A stretch of DNA of 64,000 bases from Winogradskyella sp. (GTDB lineage Bacteria > Bacteroidota > Bacteroidia > Flavobacteriales > Flavobacteriaceae): the NCBI RefSeq assembly GCF_013042245.1, contig NZ_JABDQL010000024.1, positions 28,332 to 92,331 of the forward strand, given 5' to 3'. The notes under the pieces were generated by a model that was not told the origin of the DNA, did not search any database, and worked only from the letters and a program-made list of their open reading frames with translations. The first letter of the stretch is position 1, and every line of letters begins with the position of its first letter. This document shows, piece after piece, positions 50,171 through 61,600 of the stretch. The position numbers were made by a program, and so were the translations under genes.

Positions 50171-50190
50171 ATCACAATAATAATTGTGAT
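50171..50190. other. Palindrome between tRNA-Thr and tuf
   Basis: ATCACAAT and ATTGTGAT make a perfect 8-bp stem around AATA. It may be a tRNA 3' processing or terminator hairpin, or an operator in the tuf leader region; no T tract follows directly. Confidence 0.5.
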
Positions 50191-50254
50191 GATTGATTCT
50201 TTTTGGTATATAAAAATTAAACACTAATATAAATTAAGATTAAATAAATTAAAC

Positions 50255-51442
50255 ATGGCAAAGGCAACTTTCGATCGTTCAAAACCACACCTTAACATAG
50301 GTACTATTGGGCACGTAGATCACGGTAAAACAACTTTAACTGCTGCTATTACTAAAGTATTAGCTGATGCAGGTTTATCAGAAGCAAAAGACTTCGACCA
50401 AATTGATAACGCTCCTGAAGAAAAAGAGAGAGGTATCACAATTAACACATCTCACGTAGAGTATGCAACAGCAAATCGTCATTACGCTCACGTTGACTGT
50501 CCAGGTCACGCCGATTACGTAAAAAACATGGTAACAGGTGCTGCTCAAATGGACGGTGCTATTTTGGTTGTTGCTGCAACGGATGGTCCTATGCCACAAA
50601 CTCGTGAGCACATCCTTTTAGGGCGTCAGGTAGGTATTCCTCGCATCGTTGTATTCATGAATAAAGTGGATATGGTTGATGATGAAGAGTTATTAGAATT
50701 AGTTGAAATGGAAATTAGAGATTTATTATCATTCTACGAGTACGATGGAGATAATGGACCTGTAGTTGCTGGTTCTGCTCTAGGTGCGCTTAACGGTGAG
50801 CAAAAGTGGGTCGATACAGTGATGGAATTAATGGAAGCTGTTGATAACTGGATTGAAGAGCCTGTTCGTGATATGGATAAACCTTTCTTAATGCCTATTG
50901 AGGACGTATTTTCTATTACAGGTCGTGGTACTGTTGCAACTGGTCGTATTGAGACTGGTGTAGCTAACACCGGTGATCCTGTTGAAATTATCGGTATGGG
51001 TGCTGAGAAATTAACATCTACTATTACAGGTATCGAAATGTTCCGTCAAATACTAGATAGAGGTGAAGCTGGTGATAACGCTGGTATCTTATTAAGAGGT
51101 ATTGAGAAAACTCAAATCTCTAGAGGTATGGTAATTACTGCACCTGGTTCTGTAACACCACACTCTAAATTCAAAGCTGAGGTTTATATCCTTAAGAAAG
51201 AAGAAGGTGGCCGTCACACACCATTTCACAACAACTACCGTCCACAGTTTTACGTTCGTACAACTGACGTAACAGGAAACATTGCGCTTCCTGATGGAGT
51301 AGAAATGGTAATGCCTGGTGACAACTTAACTATTACTGTTGAGCTAATTCAACCAATTGCAATGAACGTAGGTTTACGTTTCGCTATCCGTGAAGGTGGT
51401 CGTACAGTTGGTGCTGGTCAGGTAACTGAAATTTTAGACTAA
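50255..51442 (+). CDS. tuf: Translation elongation factor EF-Tu
   Basis: GTPase that brings aminoacyl-tRNA to the ribosome. G motifs are intact: [16 protein letters not shown] and NKVD, with the effector region [12 protein letters not shown]. The C-terminal domains include [13 protein letters not shown] and the closing [15 protein letters not shown]. Length 395 residues is normal. It is the only tuf copy in the window and follows the four-tRNA cluster, as is usual in Bacteroidetes. Codon use is visibly more optimised than in the accessory genes. Confidence 0.99.
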   Translation: MAKATFDRSKPHLNIGTIGHVDHGKTTLTAAITKVLADAGLSEAKDFDQIDNAPEEKERGITINTSHVEYATANRHYAHVDCPGHADYVKNMVTGAAQMDGAILVVAATDGPMPQTREHILLGRQVGIPRIVVFMNKVDMVDDEELLELVEMEIRDLLSFYEYDGDNGPVVAGSALGALNGEQKWVDTVMELMEAVDNWIEEPVRDMDKPFLMPIEDVFSITGRGTVATGRIETGVANTGDPVEIIGMGAEKLTSTITGIEMFRQILDRGEAGDNAGILLRGIEKTQISRGMVITAPGSVTPHSKFKAEVYILKKEEGGRHTPFHNNYRPQFYVRTTDVTGNIALPDGVEMVMPGDNLTITVELIQPIAMNVGLRFAIREGGRTVGAGQVTEILD

Positions 51443-51464
51443 ATTATTAGCTAAATATATAATT

Positions 51465-51492
51465 AAGGTGTCCCGATTTTTTGGGGTACCTT
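51465..51492 (+). terminator. Hairpin after tuf
   Basis: A 10-bp stem with two wobble pairs (AAGGTGTCCC with GGGGTACCTT) and a T-rich loop lies between tuf and tRNA-Trp. It may attenuate read-through or separate the mRNA from the tRNA. Confidence 0.55.
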
Positions 51493-51503
51493 GATTTATG
51501 TTT

Positions 51504-51576
51504 ACGGGTTTAGCTCAGTTGGTAGAGCACTGGTCTCCAAAACCAGGTGTCGGGAGTTCGAGTCTCTCAACCCGTG
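51504..51576 (+). tRNA. tRNA-Trp (anticodon CCA)
   Basis: A 73-nt cloverleaf: acceptor ACGGGTT/AACCCGT, D-arm AGCTCAGTTGGTAGAGC, anticodon loop CTCCAAA (CCA), T-arm GGGAGTTCGAGTCTCTC. No CCA end encoded. The position between tuf and secE is conserved in the phylum and beyond. Confidence 0.96.
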
Positions 51577-51686
51577 CAAAGTATAGATAGAGCGACTGTT
51601 AGTCACTTAACTATATGATAAAATAAGCAAAAAGCGAAAGTATTATAAAATTATAATGTTTTCAACCTGAAATAAAAGATATAAAA

Positions 51687-51881
51687 ATGGCAGGAATAGT
51701 AACATACGTAAAAGAATCTTTCGAAGAGCTAAAAAATAATGTAACATGGACACCATGGCCAGAAGCCCAGCGATTAACAATTGTCGTAGCCGTTTTTTCT
51801 ATATTATTTTCGTTAGCTATTTGGGGAGTTGATACCGTATTTAGTAGAGTTATTAAAGCATATTTCGGTCTAATTAATTAA
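51687..51881 (+). CDS. secE: Preprotein translocase subunit SecE
   Basis: A 64-residue protein with a short amphipathic N-terminal part (YVKESFEELKNNVTWTPWPE) and one membrane helix (LTIVVAVFSILFSLAIWGVD), the minimal SecE form. It stabilises SecY in the Sec translocon. The place just before nusG is the classical one. Confidence 0.95.
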   Translation: MAGIVTYVKESFEELKNNVTWTPWPEAQRLTIVVAVFSILFSLAIWGVDTVFSRVIKAYFGLIN

Positions 51882-51897
51882 ACAACAAATCAATTAC

Positions 51898-52455
51898 ATG
51901 TCTGAAAAAAGCGGAAATAAAAAGTGGTATGTTGTTAGAGCCGTAAGTGGTCAAGAAAACAAAATCAAAACTTACATCGAGAATGAAATTTCTAGATTAG
52001 GATTAGGTGATTATGTTGATCAAGTGTTGGTGCCTACAGAAAAAGTAATACAAATACGTAACGGTAAGAAAATAAATAAAGAACGTACTTATTTTCCAGG
52101 TTACATTATGATACAGGCAAACCTTAGTGGTGAAGTGCCACACATCATTAAATCAATTACAAACGTTATTGGTTTCTTAGGTGAAACAAAAGGTGGCGAG
52201 CCAGTACCATTAAGACAATCTGAGGTTAACCGCATGCTAGGTAAAGTTGACGAATTGGCTTTGGAGGCTGATGCAAACATTGCTATACCATTCACCATTG
52301 GTGAGACTGTGAAAGTTATTGACGGTCCATTCAACGGGTTTGACGGGACTATCGAAAAAATAAATGAAGAAAAGCGTAAGCTAGAAGTAATGGTGAAGAT
52401 TTTTGGAAGAAAAACACCATTAGAATTGAGCTATATGCAAGTTGAAAAAGTATAA
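51898..52455 (+). CDS. nusG: Transcription termination/antitermination protein NusG
   Basis: A 185-residue factor that binds RNA polymerase and couples it to Rho or the ribosome. The NGN domain starts KKWYVVRAVSGQENKIKTYI and includes RTYFPGYIMIQANL; the C-terminal KOW domain shows GETVKVIDGPFNGFDGTIEK. Length and order (secE-nusG-rplK) are standard. Confidence 0.97.
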   Translation: MSEKSGNKKWYVVRAVSGQENKIKTYIENEISRLGLGDYVDQVLVPTEKVIQIRNGKKINKERTYFPGYIMIQANLSGEVPHIIKSITNVIGFLGETKGGEPVPLRQSEVNRMLGKVDELALEADANIAIPFTIGETVKVIDGPFNGFDGTIEKINEEKRKLEVMVKIFGRKTPLELSYMQVEKV

Positions 52456-52528
52456 TAATTGTTACATTATATAAGGCGTATGTTTTTAGGCTTCCAATTT
52501 AAGAACATCGCATAATTTTAAATTTAAA

Positions 52529-52969
52529 ATGGCAAAAGAACTAGACAAAGTAGTTAAATTACAAGTTCGGGGAGGTGCAGCGAATCCATCGCCACCGGTT
52601 GGACCCGCTTTAGGTGCCGCTGGAGTTAATATCATGGAGTTTTGTAAGCAGTTTAATGCTAGAACCCAAGATAGACCAGGTAAAGTTTTACCTGTGGTAA
52701 TTTCTGTTTACAAAGACAAATCTTTTGAATTCGTAATCAAGACTCCACCAGCAGCAGTACAATTATTAGAAGCGGCCAAAGTAAAGAAGGGATCAGGAGA
52801 ACCAAACCGACGTAAAGTAGCAAAAGTAACTTGGGACCAAGTTAAGACTATTGCAGAAGATAAGATGGTAGATTTAAATGCATTTACTATTGATTCAGCT
52901 ATGAAAATGGTAGCTGGTACGGCAAGATCGATGGGTATTACAGTTAAAGGTGGAGAAGCACCAAACTAA
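52529..52969 (+). CDS. rplK: 50S ribosomal protein uL11
   Basis: A 146-residue protein of the GTPase-associated centre. The proline-rich N-terminal hinge [15 protein letters not shown] and the rRNA-binding C-terminal region ([19 protein letters not shown]) are intact. First gene of the rplKAJL-rpoBC series. Confidence 0.98.
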   Translation: MAKELDKVVKLQVRGGAANPSPPVGPALGAAGVNIMEFCKQFNARTQDRPGKVLPVVISVYKDKSFEFVIKTPPAAVQLLEAAKVKKGSGEPNRRKVAKVTWDQVKTIAEDKMVDLNAFTIDSAMKMVAGTARSMGITVKGGEAPN

Positions 52970-52980
52970 AAATTTTTGAA

Positions 52981-53670
52981 ATGGCAAGATTAACAAAAAA
53001 GCAAAAAGAAGCCAGAGCTAAAGTTGATAAAAATAAACTTTACTCTGTTGAAGAAGCTTCAGCTTTACTTAAAGAAATCACATACACAAAATTTGACGCC
53101 TCAGTAGATTTAGCCATAAGATTAGGCGTAGATCCACGTAAGGCAAACCAAATGGTTCGTGGTGTGGTTTCACTACCACACGGTACGGGTAAAGACATGA
53201 AGGTTCTTGCACTAGTAACACCAGATAAAGAAGAAGAGGCTAAAGCAGCTGGCGCTGATTATGTGGGGTTAGATGAATACTTACAAAAAATTAAAGATGG
53301 TTGGACAGATGTTGACGTCATAGTTACAATGCCGAGCATTATGGGTAAGTTAGGACCATTAGGTAGAGTATTAGGACCAAGAGGTCTTATGCCAAACCCT
53401 AAAACTGGAACAGTAACTATGGACGTAGCTAAGGCAGTTTCGGAAGTAAAGGCTGGTAAGATAGACTTTAAAGTAGATAAAACAGGTATTGTACATGCAC
53501 CAATTGGTAAAGCATCTTTTAGTGCAGATAAACTTGTAGGAAATGCTAACGAATTATTAACAACATTAATGAAGCTAAAACCAACAGCGTCAAAAGGTGT
53601 TTATGTAAAAAGTATTTTCATGTCTAGCACAATGAGTCCAAGCATAGCAATTGATACAAAAATAGGATAG
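52981..53670 (+). CDS. rplA: 50S ribosomal protein uL1
   Basis: A 229-residue protein of the L1 stalk, beginning [20 protein letters not shown] and carrying [20 protein letters not shown] in the rRNA-contacting domain. In many bacteria L1 also represses its own operon by binding the leader; no convincing L1-binding hairpin was picked out by eye before rplK. It follows rplK by 11 bp. Confidence 0.98.
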   Translation: MARLTKKQKEARAKVDKNKLYSVEEASALLKEITYTKFDASVDLAIRLGVDPRKANQMVRGVVSLPHGTGKDMKVLALVTPDKEEEAKAAGADYVGLDEYLQKIKDGWTDVDVIVTMPSIMGKLGPLGRVLGPRGLMPNPKTGTVTMDVAKAVSEVKAGKIDFKVDKTGIVHAPIGKASFSADKLVGNANELLTTLMKLKPTASKGVYVKSIFMSSTMSPSIAIDTKIG

Positions 53671-53689
53671 TAGTTAAACTTAGAATATT

Positions 53690-54211
53690 ATGACAAGAGA
53701 AGAAAAATCCCTAGTAATTGATGAGTTAACTGCTCAGTTAGCAGATAATGCAAATATTTATTTAACGGATATATCTGGATTAAATGCAGTAGATACTTCA
53801 AATTTACGTCGTGCTTGTTTTAAAGCTAATGTGAAATTAGCAGTTGTTAAGAATACATTATTAGAAAAGGCAATGGAAGCATCAGACAAAGAGTTTGGAG
53901 AGTTACCATCAACCCTTAAAGGTAATACCTCTGTAATGTACTCTGAAACTGGTAATGGACCAGCTAAAGTAATTAAAGCATTCCGTAAAAAGTCTGAAAA
54001 GCCTTTATTAAAGGGAGCTTTTATTGAAGAGTCAATTTACATTGGAGATGACCAATTAGACGCCCTAGTCGACATCAAATCAAGAGAAGAATTGATTGGT
54101 GAAGTAATAGGCTTATTACAATCTCCTGCTAAAAACGTTATTTCAGCACTTAAATCAAGTGGTGGAACAATTGCAGGATTATTAAAAACATTATCCGAAA
54201 AAGAAGGATAA
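53690..54211 (+). CDS. rplJ: 50S ribosomal protein uL10
   Basis: A 173-residue protein that anchors the L7/L12 dimers. N-terminal rRNA-binding segment MTREEKSLVIDELTAQLADN and the motif VKNTLLEKAM are typical; the C-terminal helix (VISALKSSGGTIAGLLKTLS) binds L7/L12. It lies 19 bp after rplA. Confidence 0.97.
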   Translation: MTREEKSLVIDELTAQLADNANIYLTDISGLNAVDTSNLRRACFKANVKLAVVKNTLLEKAMEASDKEFGELPSTLKGNTSVMYSETGNGPAKVIKAFRKKSEKPLLKGAFIEESIYIGDDQLDALVDIKSREELIGEVIGLLQSPAKNVISALKSSGGTIAGLLKTLSEKEG

Positions 54212-54270
54212 TATTACAAGTACGCACTTAAAAACTAAAATAAAAACACATTTATTAAAACGATAGAAAA

Positions 54271-54648
54271 ATGGCAGATTTAAAAGATTTCGCAGAACAA
54301 TTAGTTAATTTAACTGTAAAAGAGGTTAATGAATTAGCTGATATTTTAAAAGAAGAATACGGTATTGAGCCTGCTGCTGCTGCAGTAGCTGTTGCTGCTG
54401 GTGGTGCTGCTGCTGGTGGAGAGGCTGAAGAAGAGCAAACTGAATTTGACGTAATCCTTAAAGCCGCTGGTGGTTCTAAATTAGCAGTTGTAAAACTTGT
54501 TAAAGAATTAACTGGTTTAGGATTAAAAGATGCTAAAGGTTTAGTTGATGATGCACCAAGCGCAATCAAAGAAGGCGTTGCTAAAGACGAAGCTGAAGCT
54601 TTAAAAGCACAGTTAGAAGAAGCTGGAGCAGAGGTTGAGCTTAAGTAA
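54271..54648 (+). CDS. rplL: 50S ribosomal protein bL12 (L7/L12)
   Basis: A 125-residue stalk protein. The N-terminal dimerisation helix ([19 protein letters not shown]) is joined by an alanine/glycine-rich hinge (about residues 33-52) to the factor-binding domain with [20 protein letters not shown]. The antisense ORF 54255-54569 is a shadow produced by the Ala-rich hinge. A hairpin follows before rpoB. Confidence 0.98.
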   Translation: MADLKDFAEQLVNLTVKEVNELADILKEEYGIEPAAAAVAVAAGGAAAGGEAEEEQTEFDVILKAAGGSKLAVVKLVKELTGLGLKDAKGLVDDAPSAIKEGVAKDEAEALKAQLEEAGAEVELK

Positions 54649-54682
54649 GCTCAGTTAATACCTACAATATAAGGTTTAGGTT

Positions 54683-54703
54683 TATCCCGCTTTTTGCGGG
54701 ATA
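54683..54703 (+). terminator. Attenuator hairpin between rplL and rpoB
   Basis: TATCCCGC and GCGGGATA form a perfect 8-bp stem with a T5 loop and no T tract after it. This is the expected place for partial termination that lowers rpoBC expression relative to ribosomal proteins. Confidence 0.7.
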
Positions 54704-54779
54704 ATGCCTAGACCATTTTGTGTATATAAATAGTATGTACACTTTATTACATTATTTTTAATCAAAAACGCGTTCATCG

Positions 54780-57700
54780 ATGTTAGCAAAACAAGCTGAA
54801 AGATTAAATTTCTCCTCGATTGTAAATAGAACTGAATATCCAGATTTTCTGGACATTCAGATAAAATCCTTTCAGGATTTTTTCCAATTAGAGACAAAAT
54901 CTGATCAAAGAGGTAACGAAGGTTTATACAACACCTTCATGGAGAATTTTCCAATTACCGACACAAGAAACCAATTCGTATTAGAATTCTTGGACTACTT
55001 TATAGATCCACCAAGATATTCAATCGAAGAATGTATAGAAAGAGGACTAACATACAGTGTGCCACTTAAAGCACGTTTGAAATTGTATTGTACAGACCCT
55101 GAACACGAGGACTTCGAGACTATTGTTCAGGATGTATACTTAGGAACAATTCCTTACATGACACCAAGCGGTACATTCTGTATAAACGGAGCAGAAAGAG
55201 TTGTTGTGTCTCAGCTACATAGATCACCTGGTGTATTTTTTAGTCAGTCGTTCCATGCTAATGGTACCAAATTATATTCAGCAAGAGTAATTCCTTTTAA
55301 AGGGTCTTGGATAGAATTTGCTACTGATATTAACAGTGTAATGTACGCTTATATTGACAGAAAGAAAAAACTTCCTGTTACTACTTTATTTAGAGCTATT
55401 GGTTTCGAAAGAGATAAAGATATTTTAGAGATATTTGATCTTGCTGAAGAAGTAAAAGTTTCTAAATCTGGTTTAAAGAAAGTTATCGGTCGTAAACTTG
55501 CGGCACGTGTACTTAACACATGGCATGAAGATTTCGTAGATGAAGATACAGGTGAAGTAGTATCTATCGAGCGTAACGAAATCGTTCTTGACCGTGATAC
55601 AATTATAGACAAAGAAAATATTGAAGAAATCCTAGAAGCTGGTGTAAAGACTATTCTTCTTCACAAGGAAAGCGGACAGCAAGGAGACTATGCAATTATT
55701 CACAATACATTACAGAAGGATCCAACAAACTCTGAAAAAGAAGCTGTTGAGCATATCTACCGTCAATTACGTAATGCAGAGCCACCAGATGAAGAAACTG
55801 CACGTGGTATAATTGATAAATTATTCTTTTCTGATCAACGTTACTCTTTAGGAGAAGTAGGTCGTTATAGAATGAATAAAAAATTACAGTTAGATATTGG
55901 AATGGATAAGCAAGTGCTTACCAAAGTAGATATCATAACTATTATAAAATATCTAATTGAGCTTATTAACTCAAAAGCAGAGATTGATGATATTGATCAC
56001 TTGTCTAACCGTCGTGTACGTACAGTAGGCGAACAATTATCATCTCAGTTTGGAGTTGGTTTAGCACGTATGGCACGTACTATTCGTGAGCGTATGAACG
56101 TTCGTGATAACGAGGTATTTACGCCAATAGATTTGATTAATGCTAAGACTTTGTCTTCAGTTATTAATTCATTCTTTGGAACTAACCAGTTATCTCAGTT
56201 TATGGATCAAACAAATCCACTAGCAGAGATTACACACAAACGTCGTCTATCGGCTTTAGGACCTGGAGGTTTATCTAGAGAAAGAGCAGGTTTCGAAGTT
56301 CGTGATGTACACTATACACACTACGGTCGTCTATGCCCTATCGAAACACCTGAAGGACCAAACATTGGTTTAATTTCTTCATTATCGGTGTTTGCAAAAG
56401 TGAATTCTATGGGATTCATAGAAACACCTTATCGTAAAGTAGAAAATGGTGTAGTAGATATTAAAAATACGCCAACATATCTAAGTGCTGAAGAGGAGGA
56501 AGATATGTTAATTGCACAAGCTACAATTGAAGTTGACAATAAAGGTAAAATTTTACCAGAAAAAATCATTTCTCGCCAAGAGGGCGATTTCCCTGTAATT
56601 GAGCCTTCAAACGTAAATTATACCGATGTAGCCCCTAATCAAATTGCTTCGATTTCAGCATCTTTAATTCCATTCTTGGAACATGATGATGCCAACCGTG
56701 CGTTGATGGGATCTAACATGATGCGTCAAGCCGTACCACTATTGCGTCCACAAGCACCAATTGTAGGTACAGGTTTAGAGCGACAAGTAGCATCAGATTC
56801 TAGAGTATTAATTAATGCTGAAGGCGCTGGTACTGTTGAGTATGTAGATGCAGAAAAAATAACAATCAAATACGAGCGTACAAAAGAAGAAGCTATGGTA
56901 AGCTTTGATAGCGATACCAAAACTTACCCTTTGGTTAAGTTCAGAAAGACTAACCAAGGGACGTCTATTAACTTAAAACCTATTGTACAAAAAGGTGATA
57001 AAGTTTTAAAAGGACAAGTGCTCTGTGAAGGTTATGCAACTCAAAAAGGAGAGCTTGCTCTTGGGCGTAACATGAAAGTGGCATTTATGCCATGGAAAGG
57101 TTATAACTTCGAGGATGCGATTGTAATTTCTGAAAAAGTAGTTCGTGATGACATATTCACTTCAATTCATATCGATGAGTATTCTTTAGAAGTAAGAGAT
57201 ACAAAATTAGGTAATGAAGAGTTAACTAATGATATCCCTAATGTTTCTGAAGAAGCTACCAAAGACTTGGATGAAAATGGTATGATTCGTGTTGGTGCAG
57301 AAATCAAACCAGGAGACATTTTAATTGGTAAGATTACACCAAAGGGTGAGTCAGACCCAACTCCAGAAGAAAAATTATTACGTGCAATCTTCGGTGATAA
57401 AGCAGGAGATGTAAAAGATGCTTCATTAAAAGCTTCACCATCATTAAATGGTGTTGTCATTGATAAGAAGTTATTCGCACGTGCTATAAAGGACAAGCGT
57501 AAGAGAGCTCAAGATAAAGAAGATATTGAAAAGCTGGAAGATGTTTACGATAAACGTTTTGAAGACCTTCAAAATGTTTTAGTTGAAAAGTTATTTGCTA
57601 TAGTTAATGGTAAAACTGCCCAAGGTATTTATAATGACTTAGGAGAAGAGATTATTCCAAAAGGAAAGAAGTATACCTTGAAAATGTTAAATGCTGTTGA

Positions 57701-58592
57701 TGATTATGCGCATTTAACTTCAGGAAGATGGACAACAGATGATGCAACTAACGCATTGGTTGAAGATTTAATCCACAACTACAAGATTAAAGAAAATGAT
57801 CTACAAGGTTCATTAAGACGTGAGAAGTTTACAATTTCTGTAGGCGATGAATTACCTGCAGGTATCATTAAACTAGCAAAAGTTTATATCGCTAAAAAGC
57901 GTAAACTTAAAGTTGGTGATAAGATGGCAGGTCGTCACGGTAATAAAGGTATTGTGGCACGTATCGTTCGTCAAGAGGATATGCCATTCTTAGAAGATGG
58001 AACCCCTGTAGATATTGTATTAAATCCGCTTGGTGTACCATCTCGTATGAACATCGGTCAAATTTATGAAACGGTTCTTGGTTGGGCAGGTCAAAAATTA
58101 GGTAGAACATATGCGACACCTATTTTCGACGGTGCAACACTAGACCAAATTAATGGATTTACAGATGAAGCTGGTGTACCACGTTTTGGTCATACATATT
58201 TATATGATGGTGGAACAGGAGATCGTTTTGATCAACCTGCAACTGTCGGTGTAATTTATATGATTAAACTTGGTCATATGATTGATGATAAGATGCACGC
58301 GCGTTCTATAGGACCTTACTCATTAATTACGCAGCAACCATTAGGTGGTAAAGCACAGTTTGGTGGTCAGCGTTTTGGTGAGATGGAAGTATGGGCACTT
58401 GAGGCTTATGGAGCATCAAGTACATTACGTGAAATCTTAACCGTAAAATCGGATGACGTTATTGGTAGAGCAAAAACTTACGAAGCTATCGTAAAAGGTG
58501 AGCCAATGCCAGAGCCGGGACTACCTGAATCTTTCAACGTACTTATGCACGAATTGAAAGGACTAGGATTAGATATTAGATTAGAAGAATAA
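54780..58592 (+). CDS. rpoB: DNA-directed RNA polymerase subunit beta
   Basis: A 1270-residue catalytic subunit. Landmarks: the rifampicin-pocket region ([20 protein letters not shown] then [20 protein letters not shown]), the DYAHLTSG insertion typical of Bacteroidetes, the nucleotide-contacting [10 protein letters not shown] and the C-terminal [20 protein letters not shown]. The Gln, Asp, His and Arg residues that commonly change in rifampicin resistance appear wild-type. Its spacer to rpoC holds an unusual heptamer inverted repeat. Confidence 0.99.
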   Translation: MLAKQAERLNFSSIVNRTEYPDFLDIQIKSFQDFFQLETKSDQRGNEGLYNTFMENFPITDTRNQFVLEFLDYFIDPPRYSIEECIERGLTYSVPLKARLKLYCTDPEHEDFETIVQDVYLGTIPYMTPSGTFCINGAERVVVSQLHRSPGVFFSQSFHANGTKLYSARVIPFKGSWIEFATDINSVMYAYIDRKKKLPVTTLFRAIGFERDKDILEIFDLAEEVKVSKSGLKKVIGRKLAARVLNTWHEDFVDEDTGEVVSIERNEIVLDRDTIIDKENIEEILEAGVKTILLHKESGQQGDYAIIHNTLQKDPTNSEKEAVEHIYRQLRNAEPPDEETARGIIDKLFFSDQRYSLGEVGRYRMNKKLQLDIGMDKQVLTKVDIITIIKYLIELINSKAEIDDIDHLSNRRVRTVGEQLSSQFGVGLARMARTIRERMNVRDNEVFTPIDLINAKTLSSVINSFFGTNQLSQFMDQTNPLAEITHKRRLSALGPGGLSRERAGFEVRDVHYTHYGRLCPIETPEGPNIGLISSLSVFAKVNSMGFIETPYRKVENGVVDIKNTPTYLSAEEEEDMLIAQATIEVDNKGKILPEKIISRQEGDFPVIEPSNVNYTDVAPNQIASISASLIPFLEHDDANRALMGSNMMRQAVPLLRPQAPIVGTGLERQVASDSRVLINAEGAGTVEYVDAEKITIKYERTKEEAMVSFDSDTKTYPLVKFRKTNQGTSINLKPIVQKGDKVLKGQVLCEGYATQKGELALGRNMKVAFMPWKGYNFEDAIVISEKVVRDDIFTSIHIDEYSLEVRDTKLGNEELTNDIPNVSEEATKDLDENGMIRVGAEIKPGDILIGKITPKGESDPTPEEKLLRAIFGDKAGDVKDASLKASPSLNGVVIDKKLFARAIKDKRKRAQDKEDIEKLEDVYDKRFEDLQNVLVEKLFAIVNGKTAQGIYNDLGEEIIPKGKKYTLKMLNAVDDYAHLTSGRWTTDDATNALVEDLIHNYKIKENDLQGSLRREKFTISVGDELPAGIIKLAKVYIAKKRKLKVGDKMAGRHGNKGIVARIVRQEDMPFLEDGTPVDIVLNPLGVPSRMNIGQIYETVLGWAGQKLGRTYATPIFDGATLDQINGFTDEAGVPRFGHTYLYDGGTGDRFDQPATVGVIYMIKLGHMIDDKMHARSIGPYSLITQQPLGGKAQFGGQRFGEMEVWALEAYGASSTLREILTVKSDDVIGRAKTYEAIVKGEPMPEPGLPESFNVLMHELKGLGLDIRLEE

Positions 58593-58597
58593 ATTAA

Positions 58598-58678
58598 GTC
58601 GGCAGTTAGCAGTCGTTAGTAAGCAGTTTCTATACTGTATCAAAAATGACTGAAGACTGCAAACTGCAAACTGAAGAC
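58598..58678. repeat. Heptamer-built imperfect inverted repeat in the rpoB-rpoC spacer
   Basis: The left arm (58598-58627) contains four 7-nt units ending in AGT, mostly nnGCAGT; the right arm (58649-58678) contains four units ACTGAAG, ACTGCAA, ACTGCAA, ACTGAAG. The two 30-nt arms pair at about two thirds of positions across a 21-nt loop. The transcript would form a long stem only 10 bp before the rpoC start. Confidence 0.8.
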
Positions 58679-58688
58679 TATAAAAGAC

Positions 58689-61600
58689 ATGGCAAGAAGA
58701 CAAGATAAGAATACAGTACAGAAGTTTAACAAAATCTCTATTGGTTTAGCATCACCAGAGTCTGTTTTAGCAGCATCTCGTGGTGAAGTATTAAAGCCAG
58801 AAACTATAAATTATCGTACACATAAACCAGAACGTGATGGTTTGTTCTGTGAGCGTATTTTTGGTCCTGTAAAGGATTTTGAATGTGCTTGTGGTAAATA
58901 TAAAAGAATACGTTACAAAGGTATCGTTTGTGACCGTTGTGGTGTAGAAGTAACAGAAAAGAAAGTACGTAGAGATCGCGTAGGACACATCAACTTAGTT
59001 GTGCCTGTAGCTCATATCTGGTATTTCCGTTCCTTACCTAACAAAATAGGTTATTTATTAGGCCTGCCATCTAAGAAATTAGATATGATTATTTACTACG
59101 AACGTTACGTAGTTATTCAGCCAGGTATTGCTATGAATGCTGAAGGTGAGCCATTACAAAAAATGGACTTCTTAACTGAGGAAGAGTATTTAAACATACT
59201 TGAAACTATCCCTCAGGAGAATCAGTATTTAGACGATACAGATCCTAATAAATTTATCGCAAAAATGGGAGCAGAATGTTTAATAGACATTTTAGCACGT
59301 ATCGATTTAGACCAGTTGTCTTATGACTTACGTCACAAGGCAAATAACGAAACTTCTAAGCAACGTAAAACTGAAGCGTTAAAACGTCTTCAGGTTGTCG
59401 AAGCATTTAGAGATTCTAACGAGAATAGAGAGAACAAGCCAGAATGGATGATAATGAAGGCTGTGCCTGTAATCCCACCAGAATTAAGACCTTTAGTGCC
59501 TTTAGATGGTGGTCGTTTTGCTACGTCTGATTTAAATGATTTATACCGTCGTGTAATTATCCGTAACAACCGTCTTAAGAGACTTGTTGAGATAAAAGCG
59601 CCAGAAGTAATTTTACGTAACGAGAAGCGTATGCTCCAAGAGTCTGTAGATTCTTTATTCGATAATACACGTAAGTCTTCTGCGGTTAAAACCGATTCTA
59701 ATAGACCGTTAAAATCACTTTCAGATTCACTTAAAGGTAAGCAAGGACGTTTCCGTCAAAACTTATTAGGTAAACGTGTTGATTATTCTGCACGTTCCGT
59801 AATTGTTGTTGGACCAGAATTAAAGTTATTTGAATGTGGTCTTCCAAAGAATATGGCAGCTGAGCTTTACAAGCCATTCATCATTCGTAAGTTAATCGAA
59901 AGAGGAATAGTAAAAACAGTGAAATCTGCTAAGAAAATTATAGACAGAAAAGAGCCAGTAGTTTGGGATATCTTAGAAAATGTTTTAAAAGGACATCCGG
60001 TTCTTTTAAATCGTGCTCCTACGTTACACAGACTAGGTATTCAAGCATTCCAACCAAAACTTATTGAAGGTAAGGCAATTCAGTTACACCCATTAGTGTG
60101 TACTGCATTTAATGCTGATTTCGATGGAGACCAGATGGCTGTACATTTACCACTAGGGCCAGAAGCTATATTAGAAGCGCAACTATTAATGTTAGCGTCT
60201 CACAATATTTTAAACCCTGCAAATGGTTCACCAGTAACAGTACCTTCTCAGGATATGGTACTTGGTTTATATTACATGACCAAGCACAGAAAATCAGATA
60301 AGGATTATAAAGTTAAAGGTGAAGGCTTAACATTCTATTCTCCAGACGAAGTAACAATTGCTTACAACGAGAAGAAAGTTGACTTAAACGCTGGAATAAA
60401 AGTCCGTACAAAAGATTTTAACGAAGAAGGAGAGTTAACAACTCAAATTATAGAGACTACTGTAGGTCGTGTACTTTTCAACGAAAAAGTACCTGAAGCT
60501 GCTGGTTATATCAATGAGGTATTAACTAAGAAATCTTTAAGAGATATTATTCATGGTATTCTTAAGAAAACTAGCGTACCTGAAACTGCAGCATTCCTTG
60601 ATGAAATCAAAACATTAGGATACAAATTCGCTTTCCAAGGTGGTTTGTCTTTCAGTTTAGGAGATATCATTATTCCTCAAGAAAAACAAGGAATGATTGA
60701 TGCTGCTAATACAAAAGTAGATGGTATTATGGGAAGCTATAATATGGGTCTTATTACCAATAACGAACGTTACAACCAAGTTATTGATATCTGGACATCT
60801 ACGAATGCAGAATTAACAGAGCTATCTATGAAACGTATCCGTGAGGATCAACAAGGATTCAACTCAGTATTTATGATGCTAGATTCTGGTGCTCGTGGAT
60901 CTAAAGAACAGATTCGTCAGTTAACAGGTATGCGTGGATTAATGGCTAAACCTAAAAAATCTACATCAGGAGGAGGTTCAATTATTGAGAATCCAATTCT
61001 TTCAAACTTTAAAGAAGGACTTTCAATTTTAGAATACTTTATTTCTACACACGGTGCACGTAAAGGACTTGCAGATACGGCTCTTAAAACTGCCGATGCA
61101 GGTTACTTAACACGTCGTTTAGTAGATGTATCTCAAGATGTTATTGTATATCAAGAAGATTGTGGTACATTGAGAGGAATCGAAGTTTCTGCATTAAAGA
61201 AGAACGAAGAAATTGTTGAAAAACTAGAAGCAAGAATCGTTGGTCGTACGTCTGTGAATGATGTTTACAACCCATTAACTGAAGAGCTATTGGTTGAAGC
61301 AGGAGCTCATATCGATGATGTTATTGCTAAGAAAATTGGTGATTCTCCAGTTGAGTCTATAGAGGTACGTTCGCCATTGACATGTGAAGCCAAGAAAGGT
61401 ATCTGTGTCAAGTGTTACGGACGTAACTTAGCAACAGGTAAAATGGTACAACGAGGAGAAGCTGTTGGTGTAGTAGCCGCACAATCTATTGGTGAACCAG
61501 GTACACAGTTAACATTACGTACATTTCACGTAGGTGGTATTGCTGGTAACATTTCTGAAGAGAATAAGTTAATTGCTAAGTTCGATGGTGTTGCAGAAAT

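Noticed and set aside
54255-54569. 104-residue minus-strand ORF
   Set aside because: Antisense of the Ala/Gly-rich hinge of rplL, which removes stops in the opposite frame.
58598-58678. Possible CRISPR-like short repeats
   Set aside because: Units are only 7 nt, contiguous and without spacers, and no cas genes are present.
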